Assembly (NCBI GenBank): GCA_036873135.1
Contig: JAPTYO010000009.1
Span: forward strand, 22,217,756-22,281,755
Length of the DNA: 64,000 nt
Direction of reading: 5' to 3'
From: Clarkia xantiana subsp. parviflora
Taxonomy: Eukaryota; Streptophyta; Magnoliopsida; Myrtales; Onagraceae
Below, piece by piece: positions 24,539-35,914 of this stretch; within the stretch, counting starts at the first letter, position 1; each line of letters opens with the position of its first letter. The translations under genes and the position numbers were made by a program. The notes beneath the pieces were generated by a model. It was given only the letters and a program-made list of their open reading frames with translations. It searched no databases and was not told the DNA's origin.

Positions 24539-25314
24539 GACTAAGGAATTGTTCCTGCAAACCAACAAATTATAAACACAAGATATATAAAAATCCAAAT
24601 ACATTTTTAGAAACATAAGACGATAATCAATGGTTTATATTAACGACCAAAATTTTCGGATGCTTACTAGTGGAACTTTGGCAGACAGTTAGATGTATCC
24701 CCAGTTGCAGTGATGAAGATATAGCAGATGGACCCAGATGAAAAAGGTTTTTTGAGCACACAGACTAATGAAAACCCAAAAACAGTCTTTTAAATGGTTA
24801 TCCCTCCGTGTATCGGGAACCGTCATTGATACACCTGTGGGTCCTAATACAGTGCCAAATATCTCCTTGTGATATTGTAAAAGGTGGCATTTCGGATCGT
24901 CTAAGCCACCAATTAACGTAGTTTGGCAGCTAATGTACTTCGACTGTATAGTAACCTACAATCTGGATCCTTCGAATACTTTTTCGGGGTTAGATCCAAC
25001 CAGCTGAATAAGATCTCATATATCAAAATGAACCGTCAGTTCAAATTGTGATAACCAATGGTTCAGATTTTAGGTTTACTGAAAATTGAATTCCATTAGC
25101 CGGACCCATAATTTCCCAACATTAACTCGGATACTAAATGATAATCCGATTTAAGAAATAAGGCTACGTTCAGTCTATAATTATATAGAATATATGGTTC
25201 TGTATTAAAAACGCTTGTATTGGTATCTAATATATGACATATTAATTATAAGTATATTTAGTGCCTTAACATTATATTCGGTAAATCATATGCTATCATG
25301 TTGATGTTAAAAAT
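24539..25314. other. MULE interior, no gene recognised
   Basis: This is the presumed upstream region of the minus-strand F-box copy 2. I see no coding sequence or clear repeat. Confidence 0.45.
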
Positions 25315-26240
25315 GTTAAGTTTTAGGGTATGGATAAGGTTTACAGGGAATGTTGGATAGGGGTTAGTGGTTTCAAGCAAACACATTTTGTTAATATCCA
25401 GTAATTATTTATTTTTTTAAAAATTTAATTATATTTAATATAATAAATAGTAACTTCATTTATTGGTGTTGCATTATAATTAGATTCCTTACATTTAATT
25501 AAATATGTAAATATCCAATGAAGATTGTAATCATGGTTGTGTGTTAAGTTTTAGGGTATGGATAAGGTTTACAGGGAATGTTGGATAGGGGTTAGTGGTT
25601 TCAAGCAAACACATTTTGTTAATAAAATGTAATTATTTATTTTTTTAAAAATTTAATTATATCTAATATAATAAATAGTAACTTCATTTATTGGTGTTGC
25701 ATTATAATTAGATTCCTTACATTTAATTAAATTTGTAAATATCCAATTTGACTGTAACCATGGTTGTGTGTTAAGTTTTAGGGTATGGATAAGGTTTACA
25801 GGGAATGTTGGATAGGGGTTAGTGGTTTCAAGCAAACACATTTTGTTAATATCCAGTAATTATTTATTTTTTTAAAAATTTAATTATATTTAATATAATA
25901 AATAGTAACTTCATTTATTGGTGTTGCATTATAATTAGATTCCTTACATTTAATTAAATATGTAAATATCCAATGAAGATTGTAATCATGGTTGTGTGTT
26001 AAGTTTTAGGGTATGGATAAGGTTTACAGGGAATGTTGGATAGGGGTTAGTGGTTTCAAGCAAACACATTTTGTTAATAAAATGTAATTATTTATTTTTT
26101 TAAAAATTTAATTATATCTAATATAATAAATAGTAACTTCATTTATTGGTGTTGCATTATAATTAGATTCCTTACATTTAATTAAATTTGTAAATATCCA
26201 ATTTGACTGTAACCATGGTTGTGTGTTAAGTTTGGTAATA
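25315..26240. repeat. Alternating 228/227-bp tandem array (455-bp dimer, two rounds)
   Basis: The landmark GTTAAG occurs at 25315, 25543, 25770, 25998 and 26225, spacing 228, 227, 228, 227. Type A units carry 'atccagtaatt' and end 'gaagattgtaatcatgg'; type B units carry 'aaaatgtaatt' and end 'ttgactgtaaccatgg'. The order is A-B-A-B plus a stub, so the repeating unit is a 455-bp dimer. The motif 'agggtatggataaggtt' resembles 'agggtatggctaaggtt' of the 239-bp array. Confidence 0.92.
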
Positions 26241-26599
26241 AAATGTAATTAAATAATTTTTAATACTTAATTTTATTTAATACCTAGCAGTATAATTAGT
26301 TAATAAAACATTTCACATATATGTAAACACAAATTTGCTACTGCGTACTGTGAGGGAAACACGAGTGCCCCCAAAGTTGACAACAAATTACGATGCTTGC
26401 CATCAAGTGATTGTTGGAACATAGTCGACCATAAATTCGGAATATCTATATGGCAGGATAGTAAATTCTAGTACTTTGTTGACCTTTTGAATTACGGCCT
26501 AATATCGGAATACTTCGGAAATCCAATTCACAAGGTTTATATACCTCATTTCCGCGGGAAAATAACTATCCACGCGGGAATGTGTACACCATGTTGTCC

Positions 26600-26608
26600 T
26601 ATATAAAG
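26600..26608 (+). promoter_or_regulatory. Probable TATA box for the third F-box gene
   Basis: TATATAAAG lies 76 bp upstream of the ATG at 26684, the expected spacing for a plant core promoter. This argues against starting translation at the ATG at 26591, which would lie upstream of the transcription start. Confidence 0.55.
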
Positions 26609-26683
26609 GGGGTAAATATCGACAACCTCATCAGAGATATATTAAACAAAAAAACAGATATCAAAAACCAGCTATCTTCCGAA

Positions 26684-27793
26684 ATGAGCAAACAAGACAA
26701 GCAGCAGAAGAAGGCAGACTCATACGAATGGTTAAACAAGGTGGCGTCTTTTTCCAAAGACGAGAGTTCATCCGAAGCTACAAATCAACTTTCAGCGACC
26801 CCGTCAAAGGGTTCATCTACCTCCCATATTAGGACAAGTCCGGTGACACCCCAACTGAAGGCAACTCGTCATGCCTTCAGGGATTCTGCCACCAAAAGGC
26901 AAATGTTATTCACTACATTATTAAGCAGATCGTTCAAGGATCAGCTCGTTATATTAACAATAGATTATTAACACTGAATTTCCTCTGCTATTTGCCAGAT
27001 TGTTCAATGAAACTGAATGGTCCCCACTGCCGAAAGAATTGTGGGACGAAGTGTTAGCAAGGGTTGCCGGAACAGACCCTTCGTCAGTCGGTTCATTCGG
27101 CTGCTGGTACCCCGCACAGAATCAATCATTATTTAACACTGATTTTGAAAGAAACGCATTCATTATATATATTTATTCAGAGTTCAAGCATGTTAGTGTG
27201 GTGCATGTTTTTTTCATTTATGCAGCTCTAGGGGGGCTGCTGTGGTCGCCCGAAGATTATACCCAATGTTGTCTCTGAAACACCTTTTTGTAAGGGTTCC
27301 CAACATGCCTCCCAAGTTGCTGGGAAGCATTGAGAAAATGTGGGGAACATTTAACAACCCTGATGCTGGCATCATGATCGGGGTGCACAAAGGACTGTAC
27401 CAAGGTAATGTCCAAGGAGGTGTTCTGGTGCTGAACAAAGTGTTTGTGATAAATGATGACCCACTCGCCGAGTATACTGCTAACATACTCGCGAGGATGA
27501 GTCTCTCCACACCTCCACCGTTGATGCATGCGTCTGATGTTTCATTAGAAATAGGATCAGAGCAGGAACGGGTGTTCTTAGAGACCCGAGCAACAGCCAT
27601 GAAAATGATAACTCTACACGCTTTACTGGAACAAGGTTGGTTGGGCGGCATGGGTTATTGTTCACGTGGCCCAACAGGAGGCCATTGGGGTTACTCTATC
27701 AGGCATCATCGATACATAACCTGTAGGTCTTGTTTGTACGATTTCGAGATGGATAGGGTATTTATAATGTTTCAGGACATAATTAATCCCTAG
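26684..27793 (+). CDS. F-box protein with N-terminal extension, MULE-borne copy 3 (divergent)
   Basis: Proposed exons are 26684-26904, 26999-27106 and 27226-27793 (298 residues). The first is a charged, serine-rich leader (KQDKQQKKADSYEWL) with no known domain; its donor GTTATT is weak, so this join is the least certain. Exon 2 is the F-box (WSPLPKELWDEVLARVAGT). It ends at a phase-2 intron immediately after the F-box, the same position as in copies 1 and 2. Exon 3 begins with a basic stretch (AAVVARRLYPML) and ends with a possible zinc-binding segment (GYCSRGPTGGHW, RYITCRSCLYDFEMD). The C-terminal half is not the same as in copies 1 and 2. The ATG at 26684 was chosen because a TATA box lies 76 bp upstream. 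Confidence 0.75.
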
Positions 27794-27839
27794 TAGTACA
27801 CGTTTATGAATCCCCCCTTCAGTGTTCAGTTAGTAAACA

Positions 27840-28330
27840 TGAAGTTATTTTGGATTTCAACTGCATTATGATTGTAGTACATACAAATTACATAAAATAT
27901 TAAATGTCCAAACAGTTATGGATAAGGTTTATTCTATAGTTGACGAGGGTTATTTCGTTCAACTATAACTAGTGGTTAAATCATTTACAATGCTGTGTAT
28001 AATTTTATGAGTGTTGCTACAAACTGTGAAATTTTATGTGAAATTTCTATAGAAAGTGAAATAGGGTCCCACCATGTGCCGATGCAGTTGTTCATTTACT
28101 TTCTCTTTCTTACTTTCTATTGAAATTTCACAAGAAATTTCACATTTTAAAGATTTACTCTAATTTTATTATGTCTGTTCTAATTGTTATGACGTGACTG
28201 TGAAGTAATTTTCCAGTTGCTGTGTATCTAATATTTTAAAGCACAAGTTACTCCTATTATTTGATGTCCAATAAGTTAAAATCTGACTATGGTTTAAGGT
28301 TTAGGGTATGGTTAGTAGACTTGCAGACCT
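27840..28330. repeat. Diverged relatives of the 239-bp repeat
   Basis: Two degenerate units are recognisable by 'aaatgtccaaacagttatggataaggtt' type sequence (about 27,840-27,990) and 'gatgtccaataagttaaaat' (about 28,180-28,330). They are interrupted by a 152-bp MITE at 28009-28160. Confidence 0.6.
28009..28160. mobile_element. 152-bp MITE with 9-bp target-site duplication
   Basis: The ends are inverted relatives (GAGTGTTGC... and the inverse complement GAGTAAATC..., followed on both sides by 'gtgaaatttc'-type sequence). TAATTTTAT flanks the element exactly on both sides (28000-28008 and 28161-28169). A 9-bp duplication points to mobilisation by a MULE transposase. Confidence 0.8.
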
Positions 28331-28565
28331 AACTTCCCGATAGGGGTCACTTGTATCACAGCTGCAACCCAGCATTAAATGCTACTGCGGGATAAAGATA
28401 TGATTATTCATGTCTTATCAGGCCTTAAATATATGTCATTCGAAGTCCAATTACAGAAAGTGAAATTCAAAAAAAGTTGTATTTCAAATTAATGTTTCGT
28501 TTTAATGAATATGAAACAATGTATTATAATGAAGCTGAAACAAAGTATTATAATGAGAGCAGTCC
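28325..28565. repeat. Second copy of the 20.4-kb dispersed segment (left half)
   Basis: It matches 20,405-20,650 ('taacttcccgataggggtca', 'gaaacaatgtattataatga'). The right half resumes at 29,218-29,300 after the inserted MITE ('gatacatcagtttgta', 'taatttgttaacagagactc'). Confidence 0.7.
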
Positions 28566-28574
28566 AAGAATGAT

Positions 28575-29208
28575 GAGAAATTATTTCTTGGACCAAGTCC
28601 ACCAACTAGGATATGGACCTAACCAATTAAAAATTGATAACTCACAAATAATATGGTAAAGATCTATGCCACGAAGTTAAGGATCATATACAACTTTAAT
28701 AATTTGGATCATACACCGTGTTAGTAATTTTGCTCTCTCAATCTTAGTTGCTACACCAATTAGTTGGAAAACAAATGTTATTTTATTTTCTTACATTTAA
28801 TTTTACGTACTCTCTTCCTTTTTAAATAAATAAATGTATATTGTTTTTTTTATTTTATTTTTAAAACCCTATTGGACATGGTGAACCTTATAGGGCAAGT
28901 GTTTATTTTTCTAAGGTTCACCTTGCCCTCTAGGGTTCACCGTGTATAATAGGGTTTTAGATGAAAAAATAATAATATATATATGAAGAGAGTGCAGACA
29001 ATTAAATATAAAAAAATAAAATAAATTTTTCCAAATAATTAATGTGAGAGAGCAAATTAGTAAAATGATGTATGATCCAAATTAGTAAATTGTATATAAT
29101 GCTCTACTTTGTGGTATTGATCTTTACCATATTATATGTGAGTTGTATATTTTTAATTGGTTAGGTCCATATCCTAGTTGGTGGACTTGGTCCAAAAAAT
29201 AATTTCTC
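28575..29208. mobile_element. 634-bp long-arm MULE-type MITE
   Basis: The element starts GAGAAATTATTTCTTGGACC and ends with the inverse complement (one mismatch). The two halves are inverted copies of each other for much of their length and meet near 28,890. The 9-bp duplication AAGAATGAT flanks it on both sides (28566-28574 and 29209-29217). It splits the dispersed segment shared with 20.4 kb. No protein is encoded. Confidence 0.88.
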
Positions 29209-29300
29209 AAGAATGATACATCAGTTTGTACTATTAATTTGTTAACAGAGACTCACTTGTGGTTATTATAGTAGGTGCACTTAATAATTGACCAATAAAA

Positions 29301-30665
29301 TTTTCGGATATTCATTCGCAATAAATATTTTCTTATAATAAACACATTATTTTATCCAAATAAGTCGACATAAACTGTAGGGCTTGTGTGTACCATTTCG
29401 AGGGACATAACATGTATGTACTTTTTGACAACTAAATTAATCCCTACTAGCTATTTAAAGATGACCCTTATATAATGAGAAAAAACTAAACCCTAAACCC
29501 AAACCACTGACCCCAAATGACTAAACCGTATACCCAAAAACTTGCAAATTGACAACACATTAATGACAGATTGTTGACATATGTATCATAGATTAGAGAT
29601 TAACAATGGTTTTGTTAGTTCATCACTGACTAAAATAAGGATCATACAAATTATTAGTTACACCGACTACAGTTAGATGACTGGACTATATTGAACTATA
29701 CAAGGATTAACTGATAACATCATGTGGATAAAATGTTAGTTACATTTTTAATGAATTACACCACATCCCACATGGTAGACCTAATACTGTCCACATAATA
29801 AAAAAACTATACCGTATCTTTGTCTGAGAACAAAAATCTACCGGATGAAATTAATGCTACATAGCTAAAAGTGAAGGCAAACACATTGGACTGGACAGCC
29901 GTTTAACCAAGATTTTTGACATAAACATATGATTAAACTTGCATGCAGCACTCTAGCCGACGTTGTTGCAGCTGGGGAACGGTGACGTAATTGAAAGAGA
30001 AATACACTATGACTTTATGAATAATTTTTCTCGGTCCAATCATAACAAAAATTATACAATTATAATATGGAATTCTATGTTTAACACCTATGGAAATATA
30101 TGTATTGAATGAACTAATCAAATGTACTATATGAACTATGTATACACGACAGTTATATTTATATAATAAAATTTTAATGGTTTTCACATATAAATAAGTA
30201 TCTAAGGTTCCTTGAATACATACAGTTGTGTATATGAGCGATGACCTTACAAATTAATACAGTACATCAACTATTAAATATATAGGTGACATTTACAGTG
30301 ATTTTATTAAGTGTAATTGTTTCTTTATGGAATTTGTTTTTCTAAATTTTACTTTCCAATAAAATATTTGTTGATTTTATTATGTGAATGTTTTTGCCAA
30401 ACTATCATATTATTAGCGGTCTAAAAACAAAAAGCACCAACTAGTGAATTCTTTAGTATATAATTAATTCTCCGACCCCTATACTGTACAGTGTACTGTT
30501 GAATATAGGCCAAGGGAAGATTAAACTATTACAAGAAGGGAACTGGCACAGCTAATCTTCGTCGTCAATTCCAAGCTTGTAACCTCGAACCCTTCATCTT
30601 CTCTCTATCTAGTATCTACCTTCAACTTTAAGGAAAATACCCTTTGATAATTGGTCGTCTCAACC
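29301..30665. other. Upstream region of the transposase gene, no gene seen
   Basis: The sequence is AT-rich. The last 150 bp (about 30,530-30,665) is less AT-rich and is probably the transposase 5' untranslated region. No other feature is supported. Confidence 0.45.
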
Positions 30666-33600
30666 ATGTCAGCCAACGATAAACAACCTGGAAACGGAGA
30701 CTCTGAAGGTTAGCTCCAAACCCTTGTTTTCACCTTTCTGTTTCCACCCTCAAGCATGTTTTAACTTGACAATGCTTCAGTACTGCGTGTTCATATAATT
30801 TTACCCAACTGACTGATCATACATGTTGAGGATTTTTGATATTGTTCCTTTTTTGTGTTAAATTTTTTTTTTTTTAAATAATGATATGTATACGTCGAGT
30901 CCCTAGTTAAATGAATCTTATAAAATATTCATTCATACAATTTCATTTTTAGTAGATAAATATAGTAAAAAATAACAGTAGTTCATTTAAGTTTTCTTGT
31001 TACATTGGTGAAACTGGTCGCTATTTTTTTGAACTAAATTTGTTTTCGTATGACTGAATTCATAAAATCGTTGACTAACTTTAGATTCTAAAATCCAATT
31101 CGACGAAAACTGCAGTATAATTTTGTGCAGATTTGAATTTGTTATGGATATATAGCAAAAAAATAAAAAAGATAAAACATGGAAATAATTGTTACGCACT
31201 GGAATCGACACCGTGACTACTTCCCGAAAAAACACAATCTCGTTCCACTGACGGACATACAAATGCATCTGGTTATAATTACGACATATTTGTTAAATGT
31301 TTATAACGTCCTCCAAGCTAAAACGGGGCCTACAAAATTGTGAGGGTCAAAGCCCAGCCCTTGTTGGCTTGGGCCTTAAGCTGGGCCTCATTTTCTGGAT
31401 GATAACTTGTATGTTCGATTTATTGCTTTGATTGTGAGTTGGCCCAGACTATGTACTCGATTTTTAAGTCGGATTCGTAGACTGAACCTGACTGAGGTCC
31501 TGACACAATTGGTATGACTATAGGTTTGCAGTACGAGAACCCTATACATTTCGACGAGTTCTATGATCCGATTCCCCCAAGCAAAGAAGATGACCCGCCA
31601 AAATTCTTCGACTCACTTGATCATGTACTGTCGTGGTACACTGCATACGGTCAGGAATGTGGGTTTAGGGTAAGAAGGCACTATAGTCATAAAGACCCAA
31701 ATGGAGCAGTAATTCACTGTGTCTTTGCTTGCAACCGGGAGGGGAAACGTAGAGAGGAGTACAAAAATCGACCATACCGCAAGAGACAAGCCACAACAGA
31801 AACACGTGTCGGTTGTAGGGCAAGGCTATCATGTAAATTAGTACCAGTAAATATGAAGTGGTGTATCGACGCATTCCACAATGACCACAACCATGAATTA
31901 CTTCCGAATACGTACAGTCAGTTCATCTCCGGTTTTAACAAACGCGTTCCAGCCGCTGACACTACACTAACGGAGACAATGAAACAGGTAGGAATACCCG
32001 CTACCAGAGTCTTCGATTTCCTAGCAGTTAGGGAGGGTGGATACGAGAAGTTGGGGTATAGGAAGCGGGATTTGTACAACTACCTAGATATGATACAGAA
32101 GAAACTGACTGGCCAGAATGATGCGGATCGGGCGTTAAGCTATATGTCCGGAAAGGAGGTCAGTGACCCTCAATTCTTCTACGCCATCGACTTGGACGAA
32201 CAACAGCAGCTATCCAGATTAATTTGGATGGATGGTGGATGTAGGTCTGACTACGCATCTTTCGGCGATGTAGCTCTGATGGATGCAACCTACAAAACAA
32301 TCATATATGGCCAACCGTTGATTGTAATCGGCGGAGTAAGCAACCACCACAATACGCTCATATTTGCCACCGGTCTTCTGCATGACGAAACAGAAGCCAG
32401 TTACGTATGGTTTTTGCAAAAATTTCGGGAAGGTATGGGTAACTCTGCCCCAAAATGCCTGATAACAGACGGCGACACGTCAATGGCGTTGGCAATACAG
32501 CAGGTCTTCCCTGAGACGAGACATCGATTGTGTGGATGGCACTTATCTAGGAACGCTGACAGCCATATCAAAATTCCAGGATTCCAAAAGGAGTTCCAAC
32601 AGTTGGTGTATACCCCTATGACAGAAATGGCTTTCGAAAATGAGTGGCTTCAATTTTTAACTAAATACGGGATGGATGGAGATGGGGGTTTGGAGGAAGG
32701 AGAGGGGGGGTTGGAGGAAGGAGAGGAGGGGTTGGAGGAAGGAGAGGGGGGGTTTGAGAAGGACCCGTTGAAGAAAGCTAAGAGGTGGCTGAGGGCCCAG
32801 TACCGTCGTCGCTCGAAATGGGCAGCTACTTTCTTTAGGGGAGTTTTCTGCGGTGAGGCTAGGACGACGCAACGTATAGAAGGTCTCAATGCTAAATTCA
32901 AGAACCAGCTACTCAGGGGGACATCGATGCGCCTGATAGTGTTGCTCAAGTATGCCGACATCCTGTTGCAAAAGTCAAGGCAGACAAACTTTGAAGCCGA
33001 GTATACGGCAATATCGACACTAGTGCAGAGTTCTGTAACAGTTCTAAAACAAATTGAGAAGAATGCACGCAAGATTTACACTCCAGCTTCGATGGTCAGG
33101 ATAGTCAAACTGATCGGACTGGTGGGTGCAACGATAGTCAACGGCCCGGTGAGATCAGAGACAACCACCGTGTATACGGTCAAAGACTACGACAAATTTT
33201 TTATAGGTGAATGGACGGTTCAATATTGTGAAGCCACAACCGAGCTCAATTGTGATTGCCTGTATTTTGAGACTGTCGGCTTGCCTTGTGAACACTCGTT
33301 TGCAGTAATGAAATACCAGCATCTGCAGCAAATTCCCGACAATTTGGTGAACAATAGATGGACGATGAGGCCAATCAATAGTCCAAGTATACCAACAGGC
33401 ATTCCGTCCGAGGCCCCACGCAGCATACACTCTCACTACGCCTCGATTTTATCAGCAGCAGTAGCAGCAGGTGATGATGCCACGTTTAAAAAGGCACTGC
33501 ATGAATTGAACAATCTAGGCGACCTGCCCCGTCATACACCTCGACAGACTACAACATCGCCAAAGAAGACTGCTGAAAATCCCAGGAATTCAACTAAGAA

Positions 33601-33934
33601 ACGAACTGCCAGGAAGAATAAATGTAGTCGTAAACGACCAGACAATAAGGATACGGGTAAAGAAGATACTGGTCTGCGCTCTAATCATCTACCCAACAGA
33701 AATGAAGTTCCCCCTGATGACAACTATGATGATTTACCCACCCAAGAAGAAACTACAACTGATGTACCTAACACCCAAGAAGAAACCACAACTGACATAC
33801 CAACCAGCCAAGAAGACACAATTACTGATGTGCACAATATTTACGCCAGCCCTTTTACTTCTGCCTGGTCGGTGAACAACAATCCAAATTTCTACTACCC
33901 GTCGTTCAGTTTCCTCCGCTCTTATCGAAATTAA
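30666..33934 (+). CDS. Mutator-like transposase of the FAR1/FHY3-related type
   Basis: This enzyme would cut and integrate the element's ends. Exons 30666-30708 and 31524-33934 join in phase 1 (donor GTTAGC, acceptor TATAG) and give 817 residues. The short first exon supplies MSANDKQPGNGDSE; the downstream ATG at 31514 lies in the intron. Domains in order: a FAR1-type zinc-binding domain (about residues 44-141, with AFHNDHNHEL), the MULE DDE domain (LMDATYKTIIYG, Asp268; CLITDGDTSMALA, Asp330; then CGWHLSRN), a likely third catalytic Glu in TTQRIEGLN (about 467), and a SWIM zinc finger (CDCLYFETVGLPCEH). The C-terminal tail is basic (TKKRTARKNK) and then holds three TQEETTTDV-type repeats. 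An acidic GLEEGEGG repeat insert lies at about 398-425. The frame is open throughout, so the gene may be active. Confidence 0.95.
32684..32757 (+). repeat. In-frame 24-bp minisatellite inside the transposase
   Basis: Three near-identical copies of 'ggttggaggaaggagag' encode GLEEGE repeats. The unit length is a multiple of three, so the frame is kept. The strand is strongly purine-rich. Confidence 0.85.
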
Positions 33935-34199
33935 CCAACTTGTAATTTCATATACTGCTCAACACACCGGGTGTATCAATCAGATTCCCGTTAACCTTGC
34001 AGATTATGTTACGTAAGAAAAACGTGTAAAATAGGTTCTAACACAGACAGCCAAACGAATATGCTGCAGTTTCCTAACAGCATGCGTATTTCTTAGCAAA
34101 CACATGTTTTATCAGACAACATGCTGACGGACACAATTGAAATTCATGTTGGACCTGTTATTTTAGGCAGCTGATTTATCATCACAACAAAAATAACCT

Positions 34200-34290
34200 G
34201 TAGGGGAGGAAAAACATTTATTTAACATGCTTATACAACGGATTGAACCTAGGACGTATCACCCATTAAGCAGCGTGCTACCACTAGGCT
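34200..34290 (-). mobile_element. tRNA-derived SINE head (minus strand)
   Basis: On the minus strand, TAGCCTAGTGG-type A-box sequence (34290-34281) is followed at normal distance by GGTTCAATCC (34249-34240), a B box with one difference from consensus. The 3' limit and any tail are unclear, and a decayed tRNA gene is an alternative. Confidence 0.45.
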
Positions 34291-34706
34291 GAATTGAAAA
34301 CTTAGTCTAATATCGTATACATTTAATAAATACACAAATAATTGGTTTATAGTTGCTAGGTTGGATTGTCTATAATTTGGACCTCGCCGTCCATTACTCT
34401 CCATTCTGCAGAAAACCCTAGAGGACACATCAACGAAACTGCGAAAGACAACAGCTCCATCGGCTTCGTCGCGTCGACTCAACTGTCTTCTGTTGCATTC
34501 TCTAGGTAATATAATTGTTCTATGTTAGGTTACATTTTCAATATCATCATCTAATTGTCAATCGTCTTTGCACTTCATCGATTTTAGGCTACAATTACTG
34601 CAGTTGAATAAATCAAACTGTAATTCTTTTCGGAATTCATGTGTTTGTGTTCATTTTTTGTTAAATAGCTCATACTTCTACGATTCGATGTGTTTCAGAT
34701 ATAATA

Positions 34707-35283
34707 ATGGCTGATCTCGGTAAGTTCGACGGTAACAACTTGTCTTTCTTATTGGTTGTGGTTTTTTTTTAAATTGATATGCCTTTACTAAACAAGCAGT
34801 TTAAAATGGGACTTGCAGATGAGCTTCAGATGTTGGATTATTTCCTGTCTCGAACTAATATTTCATTTCGAGTAAGAGTAGATGAGAGCACGAAAACAAA
34901 AGTAGTAAGTGAATTCAACAATTCATCTTTTCCTGTCATGGTACTGGCTCAGTGGATTGGATACTTTTTGTTGGTTTGATGATTCAATTAAATTGTACTT
35001 TAACTGAATTATGTAGCCTATCCCCAATGGGTTTATCCAAGCTGCACGTCTGGAAAACCGTCGATCGCTCCTTTTAATTGACCGGTCTGAGCTGGTAACG
35101 CCGATGCGGCTTGTTAAACACTATGTCACTAATGGCGAACCATCGGGTCCAAACCGATGCCAATACAGCATAAGGAATGGGTGGGAAGAATTTTACACCA
35201 GAGCTGGACTAAAGGAATCAGATGAGCTGACTTTTGTGTTCGCTGGTGAAGAAATGGTGTTTGTGGCAGTGGAACGTTCCTAA
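34707..35283 (+). CDS. Small B3-domain DNA-binding protein, MULE-borne
   Basis: Three exons, 34707-34719, 34819-34904 and 35017-35283, with GT-AG borders and matching phases, give 121 residues that are almost only one B3 domain. The N-terminal strand is FLSRTNISFRVRVDEST, followed by PIPNGFIQAARLENR, and the characteristic C-terminal part is NGWEEFYTRAGLKESDELTF then MVFVAVERS, matching the GWxxFxxxxGLKxGDxLxF signature of plant B3 transcription factors. It has no other domain. It lies 773 bp downstream of the transposase gene on the same strand. Binding to the element's own DNA is a guess only. Confidence 0.82.
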
Positions 35284-35914
35284 TAAAATCTACGGCGTTA
35301 AATGGCACAACATTGGAGCCCAATGGGCGTGTATTATGACTTTTTTGGGGTTTTTCAAACTATTAGGGATGTATGTTTCCCAATAAGTACGACTTAATGT
35401 TGCAATGGGTGTTCATCAAACTTATTTCCTGGTTTTCTTCTTAATGGGGATATATGTGTCCCCTTGTGTGGATGTTTAAAAAATGATTCATAAAAGCCAA
35501 TAACGACTATAAAAGAGCCATCGAGGATATTGAATCCAGTAGTAATAATTCAGCAGGAGCACATTATGCTTATACATATCTATTAGCTAGAATCTGAATG
35601 CAAAGATTGTTAAAATAAAAATCATTCAATATTGCAGGAACCATGAATAAAACCATCAGAAGTTTGCCTTGTCTATTAAACTGCTCAGATCGACCAACTT
35701 GACACTCCTTTCCAATAACGCCTGTATGGCTGTCCCATTTCCTGTTCTGAATTATCCCGTATATCCATCCCTTGTTTGTTCCAGAACCGGGTGCACGTTC
35801 CCAAACGGATACATCAAAATCAGCTATCTCAACGGCTTCTGGTGTCTGGTATTTACCAAGCATTAGAACTCGCTAACACTCCTTGATACACATACCTCGA
35901 TAAGACTCCTTCAA
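35284..35914. other. MULE interior with an unassigned minus-strand open frame
   Basis: The minus strand at 35,863-35,670 reads LGKYQTPEAVEIADFDVSVW, then a glycine- and charge-rich stretch, in a composition more protein-like than its surroundings. I do not recognise it and no start or splice context is convincing. Otherwise nothing is seen. Confidence 0.3.

Noticed and set aside
32650..33072. Minus-strand frames with serine/proline repeats inside the transposase gene
   Set aside because: They are antisense shadows of the GLEEGE minisatellite and the transposase codons.
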